64,000 bases of DNA from Anaerosphaera multitolerans. GTDB taxonomy: Bacteria > Bacillota > Clostridia > Tissierellales > Peptoniphilaceae. A program made the translations under genes and the position numbers. Shown here piece after piece: positions 16,913-25,123 of this stretch (positions within the stretch are counted from its first letter, which is position 1; each line of letters starts with the position of its first letter). Under the pieces are notes generated by a model. It saw only the letters and a program-made list of their open reading frames with translations, had not been told where the DNA came from and searched no databases. The stretch spans positions 1-64,000 of the forward strand of contig NZ_RLIH01000012.1 of assembly GCF_004006535.1 (NCBI RefSeq), written 5' to 3'.

Positions 16913-17311
16913 ATGAATTCAAGTAGGGAGAATTATTTACAAGTTATACACAGGTTTGTTGAGGAAAAGGGTTACGCTACAAATAAGGAGATTTCACAAT
17001 TTTTTGAAATTTCAAAGTCTTCTGTAAGTGAAATGATAAAAAAACTTAAAGAAGAAGGTTATTTAAAGGTTGAAAGAAATAAGATTAGCCTAAGTGAAAT
17101 GGGAGAATTAAAGGCGGAAGATATTCTTTCAGCTAGAAGACTATGGGAGTATTTTTTAAGTGAGCACTTGGGTATGGATTCCGAAGAGATGCACAGACAG
17201 GCGGATCTTTTAGAGCATGTGGCAAGTGAGGAATTAGTGGAGAGGTTAAACAAGTATTTAAACTATCCGAAAGAGTGTCCCTGTGGGAAAATTATTTATA
17301 AAAACAAATAG
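16913..17311 (+). CDS. troR: DtxR-family metal-dependent repressor, short form
   Basis: A 132-residue regulator with an N-terminal winged helix (about 1-62, with the helix-turn-helix ATNKEISQFFEISKSSVSEMIKKLKEEGYL) and a metal-binding dimerisation domain (about 63-125) containing MHRQADLLEHVASEELVERL. It lacks the C-terminal SH3-like domain of DtxR, as MntR and TroR do. The unusual tail ECPCGKII adds two cysteines near the C-terminus. It lies two bases after troD and is the expected repressor of the operon through the DtxR-like box at 13206. The trnscript ends in a hairpin shared with the convergent his operon. Confidence 0.88.
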   Translation: MNSSRENYLQVIHRFVEEKGYATNKEISQFFEISKSSVSEMIKKLKEEGYLKVERNKISLSEMGELKAEDILSARRLWEYFLSEHLGMDSEEMHRQADLLEHVASEELVERLNKYLNYPKECPCGKIIYKNK

Positions 17312-17337
17312 AGCAGATTTATTTTTCTGCTCTTCTT
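17311..17337. terminator. Bidirectional terminator between tro and his operons
   Basis: GAGCAGA (17311-17317) pairs with TCTGCTC (17326-17332) around a T/A-rich loop, with T runs downstream on the plus strand. The stem overlaps the last codons of hisIE on the other strand and touches the stop codon of the DtxR-type gene, so two convergent operons share one compact terminator. Confidence 0.75.
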
Positions 17338-17930
17338 TCTATTTCCAACATTATTTCATCTAAGGTAATTTCTTGATTGTATAATAGGACATTTAAGTGG
17401 TAAAGCAAGTCTGAAACTTCATAGATCAGCTCTTCCTTGGAATTGTTCTTAGCTCCAATTATAGTTTCTGCCGCTTCTTCGCCTATTTTTTTACATATTT
17501 TATCCAGCCCCTCTTCCAGTAAGTAGTTAGTATAGGAGCCCTCCTTTGGATTTTTGGCTTTTCCCTCAATTACTTTGTATTCTTCAAAGAGAATTTGTCT
17601 ATTGGGCATTTTTTTATACTTTGCCACTTCATTAAAAAAGCATGAATTTTTTCCTGTGTGACATGAAGGACCGCTGGGGATGACCTTTACCAGTAAGGTA
17701 TCACAGTCACAATCCAAAATGATTTCAACTACCTTTTGTTTGTTACCTGAACTTTCACCCTTATTCCAAAGTTTCTTTCTTGTCCTGCTATAGAACCAGG
17801 TTTCTCTTGTATCAAGGGTTTTCTTTAGAGACTCCTCATTCATATATGCCAGCATTAAAACTTCTCCTGTAAGAGCATCTTGTACAATTGCCGGAATTAA
17901 ATTATTTTCACTCCATTTTATATTATTCAT
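17319..17930 (-). CDS. hisIE: Bifunctional phosphoribosyl-AMP cyclohydrolase / phosphoribosyl-ATP pyrophosphatase
   Basis: Catalyses steps 2 and 3 of histidine synthesis. The N-terminal HisI half (about 1-110) has the zinc-binding cysteines in DCDCDTLL and [13 protein letters not shown]. The C-terminal HisE half (about 115-203) has the helical [12 protein letters not shown] motif. At 203 residues it is the normal length for the fused enzyme. It is the last gene of the his operon. Confidence 0.96.
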   Translation of the reverse strand: MNNIKWSENNLIPAIVQDALTGEVLMLAYMNEESLKKTLDTRETWFYSRTRKKLWNKGESSGNKQKVVEIILDCDCDTLLVKVIPSGPSCHTGKNSCFFNEVAKYKKMPNRQILFEEYKVIEGKAKNPKEGSYTNYLLEEGLDKICKKIGEEAAETIIGAKNNSKEELIYEVSDLLYHLNVLLYNQEITLDEIMLEIERRAEK

Positions 17931-17941
17931 ATTTTAAACTC

Positions 17942-18697
17942 CTAACAGATTTCAACATTGTTTAGTTTCAAATAGTTCTTTAATTCATAAATATCGACTT
18001 CGTTAAAATGAAATACGGAGGCTCCAAGTGCGGAGGCTGCTCCTTTTTCAAAGGCGTTTTTAAAATCTTCTTTGATGCCGGCTCCTCCTGAGGCAATTAT
18101 GGGTATGTTTAAATTGGAAGCAAGGGTTTCAATTAACTCCAAATCATACCCCGATTTTTTCCCATCACTATCAATGGAGTTAACACATAGCTCTCCTGCT
18201 CCTGATTTCTCTAATTGTTTTGCAAAGGCAACTGCATTGAGATGAGTATTCTCTTGACCTCCCTTGGAATAAATACTCCAACTACTTCCTTCTTTTTTAA
18301 CGTCTATAGCAGCTACAATTTTCTCAGAACCATATTTTAAAGCTGCTTCTTGAATAAATCGGGGTTTTTTAATGGCGGCGCTATTTATGGAAACTTTACT
18401 TGCACCATTTTGTAATGCTGATTCCACATCCTCTAAGGTGGAGATGCCACCGCCTACAGTAAAGGGAACATTGAACTTGCTACAGTAAATTCCGATTTTT
18501 TTTGCAGTATCCATTTGATTTTTTCTACCTTCAAGAGATGCTGTAATGTCGTAATAAATAATTTCATCTATTCCTTTTTCCAAATAGTAGCGAGCCCTTT
18601 CAACAGGATTATCAATTTCTTTAATATTGGAAAATTGAATTCCCTTAACTAATTTGCCGTTTTTACAATCTAAACATGCAACTATTTTTTTAACCAT
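17942..18697 (-). CDS. hisF: Imidazole glycerol phosphate synthase cyclase subunit
   Basis: A 251-residue TIM barrel that closes the imidazole ring and releases AICAR. The N-terminal VKKIVACLDCKNGKLVKG and the phosphate-binding VGGGIS and ASGGAG motifs are typical; the catalytic aspartates are in ACLD and NSIDSDG. Its glutaminase partner HisH is not encoded in this operon, so either hisH lies elsewhere or the enzyme uses free ammonia. Confidence 0.96.
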   Translation of the reverse strand: MVKKIVACLDCKNGKLVKGIQFSNIKEIDNPVERARYYLEKGIDEIIYYDITASLEGRKNQMDTAKKIGIYCSKFNVPFTVGGGISTLEDVESALQNGASKVSINSAAIKKPRFIQEAALKYGSEKIVAAIDVKKEGSSWSIYSKGGQENTHLNAVAFAKQLEKSGAGELCVNSIDSDGKKSGYDLELIETLASNLNIPIIASGGAGIKEDFKNAFEKGAASALGASVFHFNEVDIYELKNYLKLNNVEIC

Positions 18698-18699
18698 AA

Positions 18700-19416
18700 T
18701 TACTCCCTTTCAAAATTTCTAATATCTTCCATAGTAATTTTTCCCTCATAAAGTGCTTTTCCCACTATGGTTCCATAGAGACCTATTTTTTTTAAGTTAA
18801 CTAAATCTTTTACACTGCTTAACCCTCCGGCAGCAATGATATTGTCGCCAAAGGTTTTTTGCAGTCTTTCTAAAAGGACTAAATTAGGTCCTGATAAAGT
18901 TCCGTCTCTTTCAATGTCGGTGTAAATTATAGAGCTTATACCGTAGGATTTAAATTCTTTACATAGCTTAAAGAGATTTTTTTCGGTTTTTTCAACCCAA
19001 CCTTTTACAGCCACCTTTTCTCCGTAGCAGTCTAGTGAGACTGCAATTTTATCACTATATTTTTCAACTAATTTTTTGACAAATTGAGGATTTTCTATGG
19101 CAACAGTACCTAAAATTATTCTATTAACTCCCATGGAAATTAAATTCTCCGCAGTTTCCAAACTTCTTATTCCTCCGCCAATCTGTAAGGGAATATCTAT
19201 TGAACTGGCAATGGATTCTATAATTTTAAGATTGTTATTCTCCTTATTAAAAGCGCCGTCTAAATCGATAATATGAATATACTCAGCACCTTCCTTTACT
19301 AGGTTATGAGCCACTTCTAGGGGGTTGTCAAAGTAGTAGGTAACTTTGCTTTCCACACCTTTGTGAAGTCTTACACACTTTCCCTCTTTTAAATCAATTG
19401 CAGGTAAAATTATCAT
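18700..19416 (-). CDS. hisA: ProFAR isomerase
   Basis: A 238-residue TIM-barrel isomerase acting just before HisF. ILPAIDLKEGKCVRL at the N-terminus carries the catalytic aspartate; the second is in YTDIERDGT. Phosphate-binding motifs QIGGGIRS and AAGGLSS are present. It abuts hisB (sharing one base) and hisF (2-base gap); hisH, which usually lies at the hisB-hisA junction, is absent. Confidence 0.96.
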   Translation of the reverse strand: MIILPAIDLKEGKCVRLHKGVESKVTYYFDNPLEVAHNLVKEGAEYIHIIDLDGAFNKENNNLKIIESIASSIDIPLQIGGGIRSLETAENLISMGVNRIILGTVAIENPQFVKKLVEKYSDKIAVSLDCYGEKVAVKGWVEKTEKNLFKLCKEFKSYGISSIIYTDIERDGTLSGPNLVLLERLQKTFGDNIIAAGGLSSVKDLVNLKKIGLYGTIVGKALYEGKITMEDIRNFERE

Positions 19417-20003
19417 TATATAACTCCTTTTGTAGATGGCATTTCCATATTTTCGCCTTCAATTTTACAGGCTTCTCCTAAGGCCCTACCAAGGGCTTTA
19501 AATATGGACTCAATTATATGGTGGTCATTTTCGCCGTAGTGATTATTAATGTGGAGATTGAATTTCCCGTTAATGGCAAAAGCATATAGAAATTCCTTTA
19601 AGGTTTCTGTTTCAAACTCTCCCACTTTTTCACGTTTTAGTTCCACATTGTAGACAAGATAGCCTCTTCCGCTTAGGTCTAAACTTACTGTTGTTAAACT
19701 TTCATCCATAGGACAGGAAAAGGTTGAAAATCTTTTAATTCCAAATTTATTTTCCAGTGCCTTATCCAGAGATTGTCCCAGCACAATTCCCAAATCTTCA
19801 ACTAAGTGATGATTGTCCACATTTGTATCTCCAGTTGCTGAAATTTCTAAATTAAATCCGCTATGTTTAGCAAGTGTATTTAGCATATGGTCAAAAAAGC
19901 CTATATCTGTAAATCCTTTTAAAGTTCCATGTCCATCTAAATTCAACCTTACTTTTATATCAGTCTCTAGGGTCTTTCTTTTTATTTCCGAAATTCTACT
20001 CAT
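19416..20003 (-). CDS. hisB: Imidazoleglycerol-phosphate dehydratase
   Basis: A monofunctional 195-residue HisB. The two Mn-binding HHxxE-type motifs are visible as DNHHLVEDLG and ENDHHIIESIF. It dehydrates IGP to imidazole acetol phosphate. Its start overlaps the end of hisC by 8 bases. Confidence 0.96.
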   Translation of the reverse strand: MSRISEIKRKTLETDIKVRLNLDGHGTLKGFTDIGFFDHMLNTLAKHSGFNLEISATGDTNVDNHHLVEDLGIVLGQSLDKALENKFGIKRFSTFSCPMDESLTTVSLDLSGRGYLVYNVELKREKVGEFETETLKEFLYAFAINGKFNLHINNHYGENDHHIIESIFKALGRALGEACKIEGENMEMPSTKGVI

Positions 20004-21063
20004 AATATTCTCCTATACTCAATGACTTTATAACCAAGTCATTTATATTTTTATCTGAAAGGGAAATTCGAATGCAGTTTTCCAGTTCAGGTTTATTTTC
20101 ATAGACCTTTACCAGTATGCTGTTTTTTTTAAAATTTTCCAAAATTATACTTTTGTATTCGTCTTTAATTTTAATAAGAATAAAATTGGTATTGCTATCG
20201 TATACAGTTAAATAATCAAGCTTTCTAAGTTCTGAAATCATTCTGGATCTTTCAGTTTTAAAAAAATCAATTTGGCTTAAAATATTTTCTCTGTTTCTTA
20301 AAAGCACAGTGGCCAGTTCCTGAGTTAGTCCATTTAAATTATAAGGCGGTTTAACTTTATTTAAAGCGCTGATAATTTCCGGATTTCCAATTCCATATCC
20401 AATTCTCAAGGCGGCAAGGCCAAACAATTTAGATAGAGTTCTGATAATTATAGTTCTGTCATTTAGTAAACCAACCTCTTCTTTTTCAGAAAACTCCACG
20501 TAAGCTTCATCTATTACCACTATAGAATCTGTTTCAGAGATTATTTTATTAATTTCCTCATCCGGAATAAGGTATCCTGTAGGATTGTTTGGATTACAGA
20601 GGAAAATTAATTTGGCTTTATTTTTCTTAGCTGCATCAATTATGGACTGACTATCTACGATGTAATTTTTCAAATCAGGAATTTTTATAACTTCACCATA
20701 GTTAATAGTAGAACTGATTTCGTACATTTCAAAGCTGGGACTGTGAACTATTATTTTATCTCCCGGCTCCACAAAGGTTAGGATAATTAAATTTATTAAC
20801 TCATCGGCACCATTGGTACATATTATATCTTCAGGTCCTACACTTAAGTAGTTTGAAAGCTCAGTTCTTAAGGATTTTGCACTGGAGTCGGGATATAGAT
20901 TAAAGTTGAAATTCTCAATAACCTCTTTAAAGTATTTTTTCAAGATGGGATTTTCTCCGGGATTAAAGGGGCTTTCATTGGCATTAATTCTATATTTTTC
21001 TTTAGTGTCGACAGTTTTATAGTTTGAAAAGTCAAGTAAACACTTCTTTAAATATTTTTCCAT
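19996..21063 (-). CDS. hisC: Histidinol-phosphate aminotransferase
   Basis: A 355-residue fold-type I aminotransferase. ANESPFNPGENP at about 28-39, LCNPNNPTG for substrate and cofactor contacts, VVIDEAYVEFS, and the PLP-binding lysine in RTLSKLFGLAALRIGYG are all present. It follows the hisZG fusion after a 50-base gap in which hisD might have been expected. Confidence 0.95.
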   Translation of the reverse strand: MEKYLKKCLLDFSNYKTVDTKEKYRINANESPFNPGENPILKKYFKEVIENFNFNLYPDSSAKSLRTELSNYLSVGPEDIICTNGADELINLIILTFVEPGDKIIVHSPSFEMYEISSTINYGEVIKIPDLKNYIVDSQSIIDAAKKNKAKLIFLCNPNNPTGYLIPDEEINKIISETDSIVVIDEAYVEFSEKEEVGLLNDRTIIIRTLSKLFGLAALRIGYGIGNPEIISALNKVKPPYNLNGLTQELATVLLRNRENILSQIDFFKTERSRMISELRKLDYLTVYDSNTNFILIKIKDEYKSIILENFKKNSILVKVYENKPELENCIRISLSDKNINDLVIKSLSIGEYYE

Positions 21064-21114
21064 TTTAACCTCTTCTTAATTCTGTTTTTATAATAGTATT
21101 TTTACCATTGCAGT

Positions 21115-22728
21115 CTAGTCCTCAACTTTTAACTCAAGATTTTTTAACATATTTACAATGGATTTAACTTGCTGGTTCTTTGTTTTTAATGCGACTTTAT
21201 TACAAATAAGTCTTGAAGATATATCTAAAATTTTCTCCTCCTCTACTAAATTATTTTCTTTTAAAGTCTCTCCCGTTTCTACAATATCTACTATTAAGTC
21301 CGACATTTTAACTAAGGAGCCCAGTTCCACAGAACCGTTTAATTTGATTACATTTATGGGCATTTCCTTTTTATTGAAAAAATCATTGGCTATAGAAGGG
21401 TACTTTGTGGCGACTGAAAGTTTTTTATTGTAATTAATAGTTGTGTTTTTAAGTTTTGCTGTGGAAATTCTACACTTGCCAATATTTAAGTTCATTAGCT
21501 CATAAACTTCATAGGGCGTTTCTAAAAGAATGTCATTTCCAACTATTCCAATATCCGCAGCGCCGTTTTCCACATAGATGGGAACGTCAGGCGATTTCAC
21601 CAATATAATTTCAACAGTGCCTGTGCTATCAAGGAAGAGAAGTTTTCTGCTGTTTTCAGAATATTCCGGAAAGCTTAAACCGCACTTTTCAAATTGTTTC
21701 ATAGCCTCTTTATGCACTCTGCCCTTTGCCAAGGCTATGTGTACTATGCTATCGTAGCTATCCTCCTCCCAAAATTCATGTATGAAATTTACATTTATGC
21801 CAAAACCGCAGCAAGGTCTTTGCATACCGAAATCTCCTGCTAAGTTGTTACATCGTCCGCCGCTTACAACCGGAACGTGAAGGGAGCCTGCGTAAACTTT
21901 AAAAATTAAATCTGTGTAGTAGTTTAAATTATTGGTAAAGGATAGATCCAATTTTAAATTAAGGCTGGTATCTCTTTTAAGTATGGTGTAAATGGATTTC
22001 AGGCGATTTAATGCACTTTCCATTAAAGAATTTTTGCAGTAATTTTTAGCAAGTTTATAGGTTTTATCAAACTCTCCAAATAAATTCGGCAGCAGCTTAA
22101 TAAAGTACTTATCTGTGGAGTCAATGTCCAGTACCTTTAAAAATTCATTTAAGTCACTTAGATTTTTGGAATCAATTAGGTTTTTAATTTTACATTTACA
22201 ATTTTCTGATATATTTAAAGTTTTAAAATACTCCTCCTGGTAGGCTACATTTCCAATATCCAATTGGATATTGACCATGCCTATTTGATTTAACATCTTA
22301 AGAGCCATTTCAATAACTTCGCAATCTTCTTCAGGACTATCTAATCCGAATATTTCAATACCGCCCTGTAAAAAATCTCTTCCATAGTTTTTAGGGCTTT
22401 TATATTCGCGAAAGATAGTATCTAAGTAGCAAAGTTTAATAACTTCCTTGGAATTTTTGTAGACTGAGGATACTATTTTAGCAGCGGCAATAGTGGCATC
22501 GGGGCGCAGAACTAAAACTTCACCGTCTTTATCGATTAATTTAGTCATAGTTAAAGTATTTAATTTTCCATAATTTTTAAACAATTCATAGTTTTCAAAA
22601 TAGGGTGTGCTAATTTGAATGTAGCCTTCTTCTTTGGCACAGTCTATAATCGTACTTCCTATTTTATTTATTTCGCTTATCTGTTGGTCAACTAAGTATT
22701 TGGATCCATTTATAAAATAATTTTTCAT
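21115..22728 (-). CDS. hisZG: Fused HisZ-HisG: ATP phosphoribosyltransferase regulatory and catalytic units
   Basis: The first enzyme of histidine synthesis. Residues 1 to about 320 are HisZ, a histidyl-tRNA-synthetase-like regulatory subunit (VLRPDATIAAAKI, FREYKSPKNYGRDFLQGGIE, and GGRCNNLAGDFG). Residues from about 330 to 537 are a short-form HisG (HIALAKGRV start, then VENGAADIGIVGNDIL and the PRPP-binding DLIVDIVETGETLKEN). Short-form HisG normally works as a hetero-octamer with a separate HisZ; here both are one 537-residue chain, so stoichiometry is fixed at 1:1. No frameshift joins the halves. The gene is preceded by a leader peptide and tandem terminators. Confidence 0.93.
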   Translation of the reverse strand: MKNYFINGSKYLVDQQISEINKIGSTIIDCAKEEGYIQISTPYFENYELFKNYGKLNTLTMTKLIDKDGEVLVLRPDATIAAAKIVSSVYKNSKEVIKLCYLDTIFREYKSPKNYGRDFLQGGIEIFGLDSPEEDCEVIEMALKMLNQIGMVNIQLDIGNVAYQEEYFKTLNISENCKCKIKNLIDSKNLSDLNEFLKVLDIDSTDKYFIKLLPNLFGEFDKTYKLAKNYCKNSLMESALNRLKSIYTILKRDTSLNLKLDLSFTNNLNYYTDLIFKVYAGSLHVPVVSGGRCNNLAGDFGMQRPCCGFGINVNFIHEFWEEDSYDSIVHIALAKGRVHKEAMKQFEKCGLSFPEYSENSRKLLFLDSTGTVEIILVKSPDVPIYVENGAADIGIVGNDILLETPYEVYELMNLNIGKCRISTAKLKNTTINYNKKLSVATKYPSIANDFFNKKEMPINVIKLNGSVELGSLVKMSDLIVDIVETGETLKENNLVEEEKILDISSRLICNKVALKTKNQQVKSIVNMLKNLELKVED

Positions 22729-22741
22729 ATCTCACTCCATA

Positions 22742-22766
22742 ATAAAAAAAGAGCCATCGCGGCTCT
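22742..22766 (-). terminator. his leader terminator 2
   Basis: On the minus strand AAAAGAGCC pairs with GGCTCTTTT around the loop GCGAT, followed by a T run. It lies directly before hisZG (ribosome binding site ATGGAGTGAG). Its 5' arm can instead pair with the 3' arm of terminator 1. Confidence 0.9.
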
Positions 22767-22775
22767 TTTAGGTAA

Positions 22776-22798
22776 TAAAAAAAGCCACCAAGTGGCTC
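22776..22798 (-). terminator. his leader terminator 1
   Basis: On the minus strand AGCCAC, loop TTG, GTGGCT, then seven T. The 5' arm can alternatively pair with an identical GTGGCT at 22819-22824, which would prevent termination. Confidence 0.9.
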
Positions 22799-22828
22799 GT
22801 TAGAAACAATCAAAACCAAGCCACATAA

Positions 22829-22897
22829 CTATAGGTGGCTGTGATGGATTGAGTTTAATTTAATTTTACACTTTAAAGAATTAAATAAATTTTTCAT
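22829..22897 (-). CDS. hisL: his operon leader peptide with His-His-Ser-His
   Basis: A 22-codon reading frame, ATG to TAG, ending in ...NSIHHSHL. It has a ribosome binding site (AAAAGGAGTTTAC before ATG) and lies 12 or so bases after the predicted transcription start. Three of the last five residues are histidine, encoded CAT CAC AGC CAC, and these codons overlap segment 1 of the attenuator. The peptide itself need have no function; its translation would measure charged tRNA-His. It is too short for ordinary gene finding. Confidence 0.88.
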   Translation of the reverse strand: MKNLFNSLKCKIKLNSIHHSHL

Positions 22898-22915
22898 AGT
22901 AAACTCCTTTTAAAA

Positions 22916-22944
22916 AGAATATATTAAGTAAGGGAAAATGTCAA
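22916..22944 (-). promoter_or_regulatory. his operon promoter
   Basis: On the minus strand TTGACA (22944-22939), 17-base spacer, TATTCT (22921-22916). Start of transcription is expected near 22909, giving a very short 5' leader before the leader peptide. Confidence 0.8.
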
Positions 22945-23020
22945 TAAAAACTTTATCAAAGTATTAATTTATTTTGTTATTGTAGTATAATAAGACCATA
23001 ATTATTTTGGAGGAAGAGTG

Positions 23021-24109
23021 TTGGATAAATTAGGGTGGACAGATAGAAATTACAATGTTTTAAAAGACATAATAAAAAAATACGGAATAGAAGATTTTAA
23101 AGATAAGTACGAAAAAAATTTTGTAGTATCCGATTGGGACAATACAGTCTTAATGTATGATGTTCAAGATGCGGTATTTCTATATCAGTTGGAGAACTTG
23201 GATTATAATTTTAATTCTTTTGAACTAAAATATATTCTAGAAAAAGACATAGTATATCCCAAGGGCAAAGAAGATTTTATAGATAATTTAATAAGTGAAA
23301 TAGTTGAGGACTATGAAAAACTCTGTGCCTTAAAAGAAAAGTTGTCCCTTGAGGAAATAAAAAAGGAGCAGTGTTATAGTAACTTTATTGCAAAAATGGT
23401 CTATATCCATATGGAAGTAAACTTTGAGATGGGTTATAAAATCTACTGCTATAGAATGCTTTATTTATTTTATAATATGGCGGAGGAGGAAGTGAGAACT
23501 CTTTCTCAAAAAGCCATAGAGCATTGGTTGAAAAGGGATATGGGAATAATAAATTTCAATGCCCGGTTAAGAAAAGGTCAAAGGATTAACTATGATTTTA
23601 AAGTGGGTTTACGAAAGATTCAGGAGCAAATTAATTTATTCAGTGCTTTGAGAGAGAGCAATATAGATGTTTATATTTGTACGTCGTCTCTTCAAATAGT
23701 TATTGAGGAATTTGCATTAAATGAAAAGCTTGGATATGGTTTTAAAAGAGGAGAGGTAAAGGGGTTAAAACTTTTAGTGGATGAAAGGGGAAAATTTTTA
23801 CCTGAAGTTGATGAAGAGGGGATGGTTCCCATTTTAGAAGGGAAGAGAGAATATTTAAACTATTTAAGTAATTTATATTCTAAGCCTCCTATTTTATTTA
23901 TGGGAGATAGTGACGGAGATTATTATGCCCTTACTTATGAAAAACTAAAGGTGGCATTGATTGTTAACGCCAATGATGATGAGTTAATAGGAGCTCTTAA
24001 AAGAAAGGCAAAGGAAGAATGTAAAGAGGGTACACTTTACCTGCTTCAAGGAAGAGATGAAATAAATTACAGTTTTAGAAATTCAACTAAAAGCATTACA
24101 AGAATGTAA
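23021..24109 (+). CDS. HAD-superfamily phosphatase
   Basis: A 362-residue haloacid-dehalogenase-type hydrolase. Motif I is SDWDNTVL (nucleophile and acid aspartates, near residues 36-42), motif II is the CTSS following VYI, and motif IV is GDSDGDYYAL near the C-terminus; a large helical cap lies between. This layout is that of phosphoserine-phosphatase-like enzymes. The start is placed at TTG 23021, seven bases after GGAGG; GTG 23018 is three bases upstream. It is divergent from the his operon, which lacks a histidinol-phosphatase, so that activity is a possible but unproven role. Confidence 0.75.
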   Translation: MDKLGWTDRNYNVLKDIIKKYGIEDFKDKYEKNFVVSDWDNTVLMYDVQDAVFLYQLENLDYNFNSFELKYILEKDIVYPKGKEDFIDNLISEIVEDYEKLCALKEKLSLEEIKKEQCYSNFIAKMVYIHMEVNFEMGYKIYCYRMLYLFYNMAEEEVRTLSQKAIEHWLKRDMGIINFNARLRKGQRINYDFKVGLRKIQEQINLFSALRESNIDVYICTSSLQIVIEEFALNEKLGYGFKRGEVKGLKLLVDERGKFLPEVDEEGMVPILEGKREYLNYLSNLYSKPPILFMGDSDGDYYALTYEKLKVALIVNANDDELIGALKRKAKEECKEGTLYLLQGRDEINYSFRNSTKSITRM

Positions 24110-24146
24110 TAAGACCTAAAATTAAGTTTGTACTTAGTTTCAGGTC

Positions 24147-24815
24147 TTATACTTTTACACTTTTAACTCCATTAAGTTTTAAAATATTCTCACTAAGAGT
24201 CCATAAGTTTACGTTTTTAGGAATATTTACAAAGAGTAAAAAATTATATTCATAGTTGTCCAATTTTTCAGAGCCAATGGAAAGAGGCTCAATTTCCAAA
24301 GCGTCCAGATATTCCAATAGATCATTGAAATTAAAAGTTTTACTATCGGCAATTATGGAGATGTTCTGTTCACCGAAGTAGGGTAGAAATTGAATAAATT
24401 TAGAGATGGGAATTTGGATTAAAAGCATTATCAAAGTTGAAAAGAATCCAATAAATATCATACCTGAACCTATGGCAAGTCCAATTATAGCCGTGGTCCA
24501 GATACCGGCTGCCGTAGTAAGTCCGCTTATAATTCTATCCCTTCTTACAAATATTAAACCGGCACCTAGAAAACCCACGCCTGAAACTACTTGGGCTGCC
24601 ATTCGCGCGGGGTCGGATTTGTATACTGAAGGAAAGGCATAGGCCGAGACTATCATACAGAGGCAGGAACCCAAGGCAACTATACAGTGAGTCCTTATAC
24701 CTGCATCTTTATTTTTATTGGCTCTTTCAAATCCTATTATAAATCCACATAGAGTAGCTATTAAAATTCTTACAATGTATGTGGAATTTTCATTTAAACT
24801 ACTTAAAACATTCAT
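24147..24815 (-). CDS. MgtC/SapB family membrane protein
   Basis: A 222-residue protein with four or five transmembrane segments in the N-terminal 140 residues, including the family pattern GFIIGFERANKNKDAGIRTHCIVALGS and GVGFLGAGLIFVRRD, followed by a soluble C-terminal domain of about 75 residues that looks ACT-like. MgtC proteins are linked to growth in low Mg2+ and to control of the F-type ATPase. A GCAGGTGATAG sequence precedes the ATG. It stands alone between two plus-strand genes. Confidence 0.9.
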   Translation of the reverse strand: MNVLSSLNENSTYIVRILIATLCGFIIGFERANKNKDAGIRTHCIVALGSCLCMIVSAYAFPSVYKSDPARMAAQVVSGVGFLGAGLIFVRRDRIISGLTTAAGIWTTAIIGLAIGSGMIFIGFFSTLIMLLIQIPISKFIQFLPYFGEQNISIIADSKTFNFNDLLEYLDALEIEPLSIGSEKLDNYEYNFLLFVNIPKNVNLWTLSENILKLNGVKSVKV

Positions 24816-24876
24816 ACTATCACCTGCTTTGTAACCTCATTATATCATAAGTTTTATTGTTATTTAGCAATTCTAT

Positions 24877-24905
24877 TTGTAAAAGGAGGGGGACTTTGGT
24901 ATAAT
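24877..24905 (+). promoter_or_regulatory. Promoter of the serS T-box leader
   Basis: TTGTAA at 24877-24882, a 17-base spacer and a perfect TATAAT at 24900-24905. Confidence 0.7.
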
Positions 24906-24960
24906 TATTTCATATTATTAATATAACGTTGATAAGGAATAGTAAAATAGTATTATTTTT

Positions 24961-25112
24961 TAGAGAGTTTATGGTTGGTGAAAATAAACATTTAATCTAT
25001 TTGAATCCGCCTTTGAGTTAATTTAAACAAGAGAACCTTTTTAAAGGTTAATTAGGGTGGCAACGCGGGTCTTACTCGTCCCTTGGGGGATGGATAAGAC
25101 TCTTTTTTTTAT
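24961..25112 (+). promoter_or_regulatory. T-box riboswitch (tRNA-Ser) controlling serS
   Basis: The T-box sequence AGGGTGGCAACGCGGG is present at 25054-25069, followed by an intrinsic terminator (GTCTTA at 25069-25074 pairing with TAAGAC at 25095-25100, then eight T). Upstream, the specifier region contains TCC at 25006-25008, a serine codon, just before GCCTTTGAGT, as expected. Uncharged tRNA-Ser would stabilise the antiterminator and allow serS transcription. Confidence 0.93.
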
Positions 25113-25123
25113 GGAGGTATGTA

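Larger units (their letters stand above)
22742..22840 (-). promoter_or_regulatory. Tandem ribosome-stalling attenuator of the his operon
   Basis: Six segments on the minus strand: 1, AGCCAC (22835-22840, inside the leader peptide's Ser-His codons); 2, GTGGCT (22819-22824); 3, AGCCAC (22792-22797); 4, GTGGCT plus T run (22776-22788); 5, AAAAGAGCC; 6, GGCTCTTTT. Pairing 1:2, 3:4 and 5:6 gives a pause hairpin and two terminators. If a ribosome stalls on the His codons and covers segment 1, 2:3 becomes possible (8 bp with a G-U), freeing 4 to pair with 5 (9 bp with a G-U), which removes both terminators. This is textbook transcription attenuation, here with two stacked switches. Confidence 0.85.

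Noticed and set aside
22742-22840. Repeated AGCCAC/GTGGCT elements considered as a short CRISPR-like or dispersed repeat
   Set aside because: They are only six bases, inverted, and arranged as hairpin arms with T runs directly after a His-rich leader peptide; attenuation explains all of them.
22742-22945. T-box for tRNA-His upstream of the his operon
   Set aside because: The conserved AGGGTGG...GCG T-box sequence is absent here, although a perfect one is present before serS.
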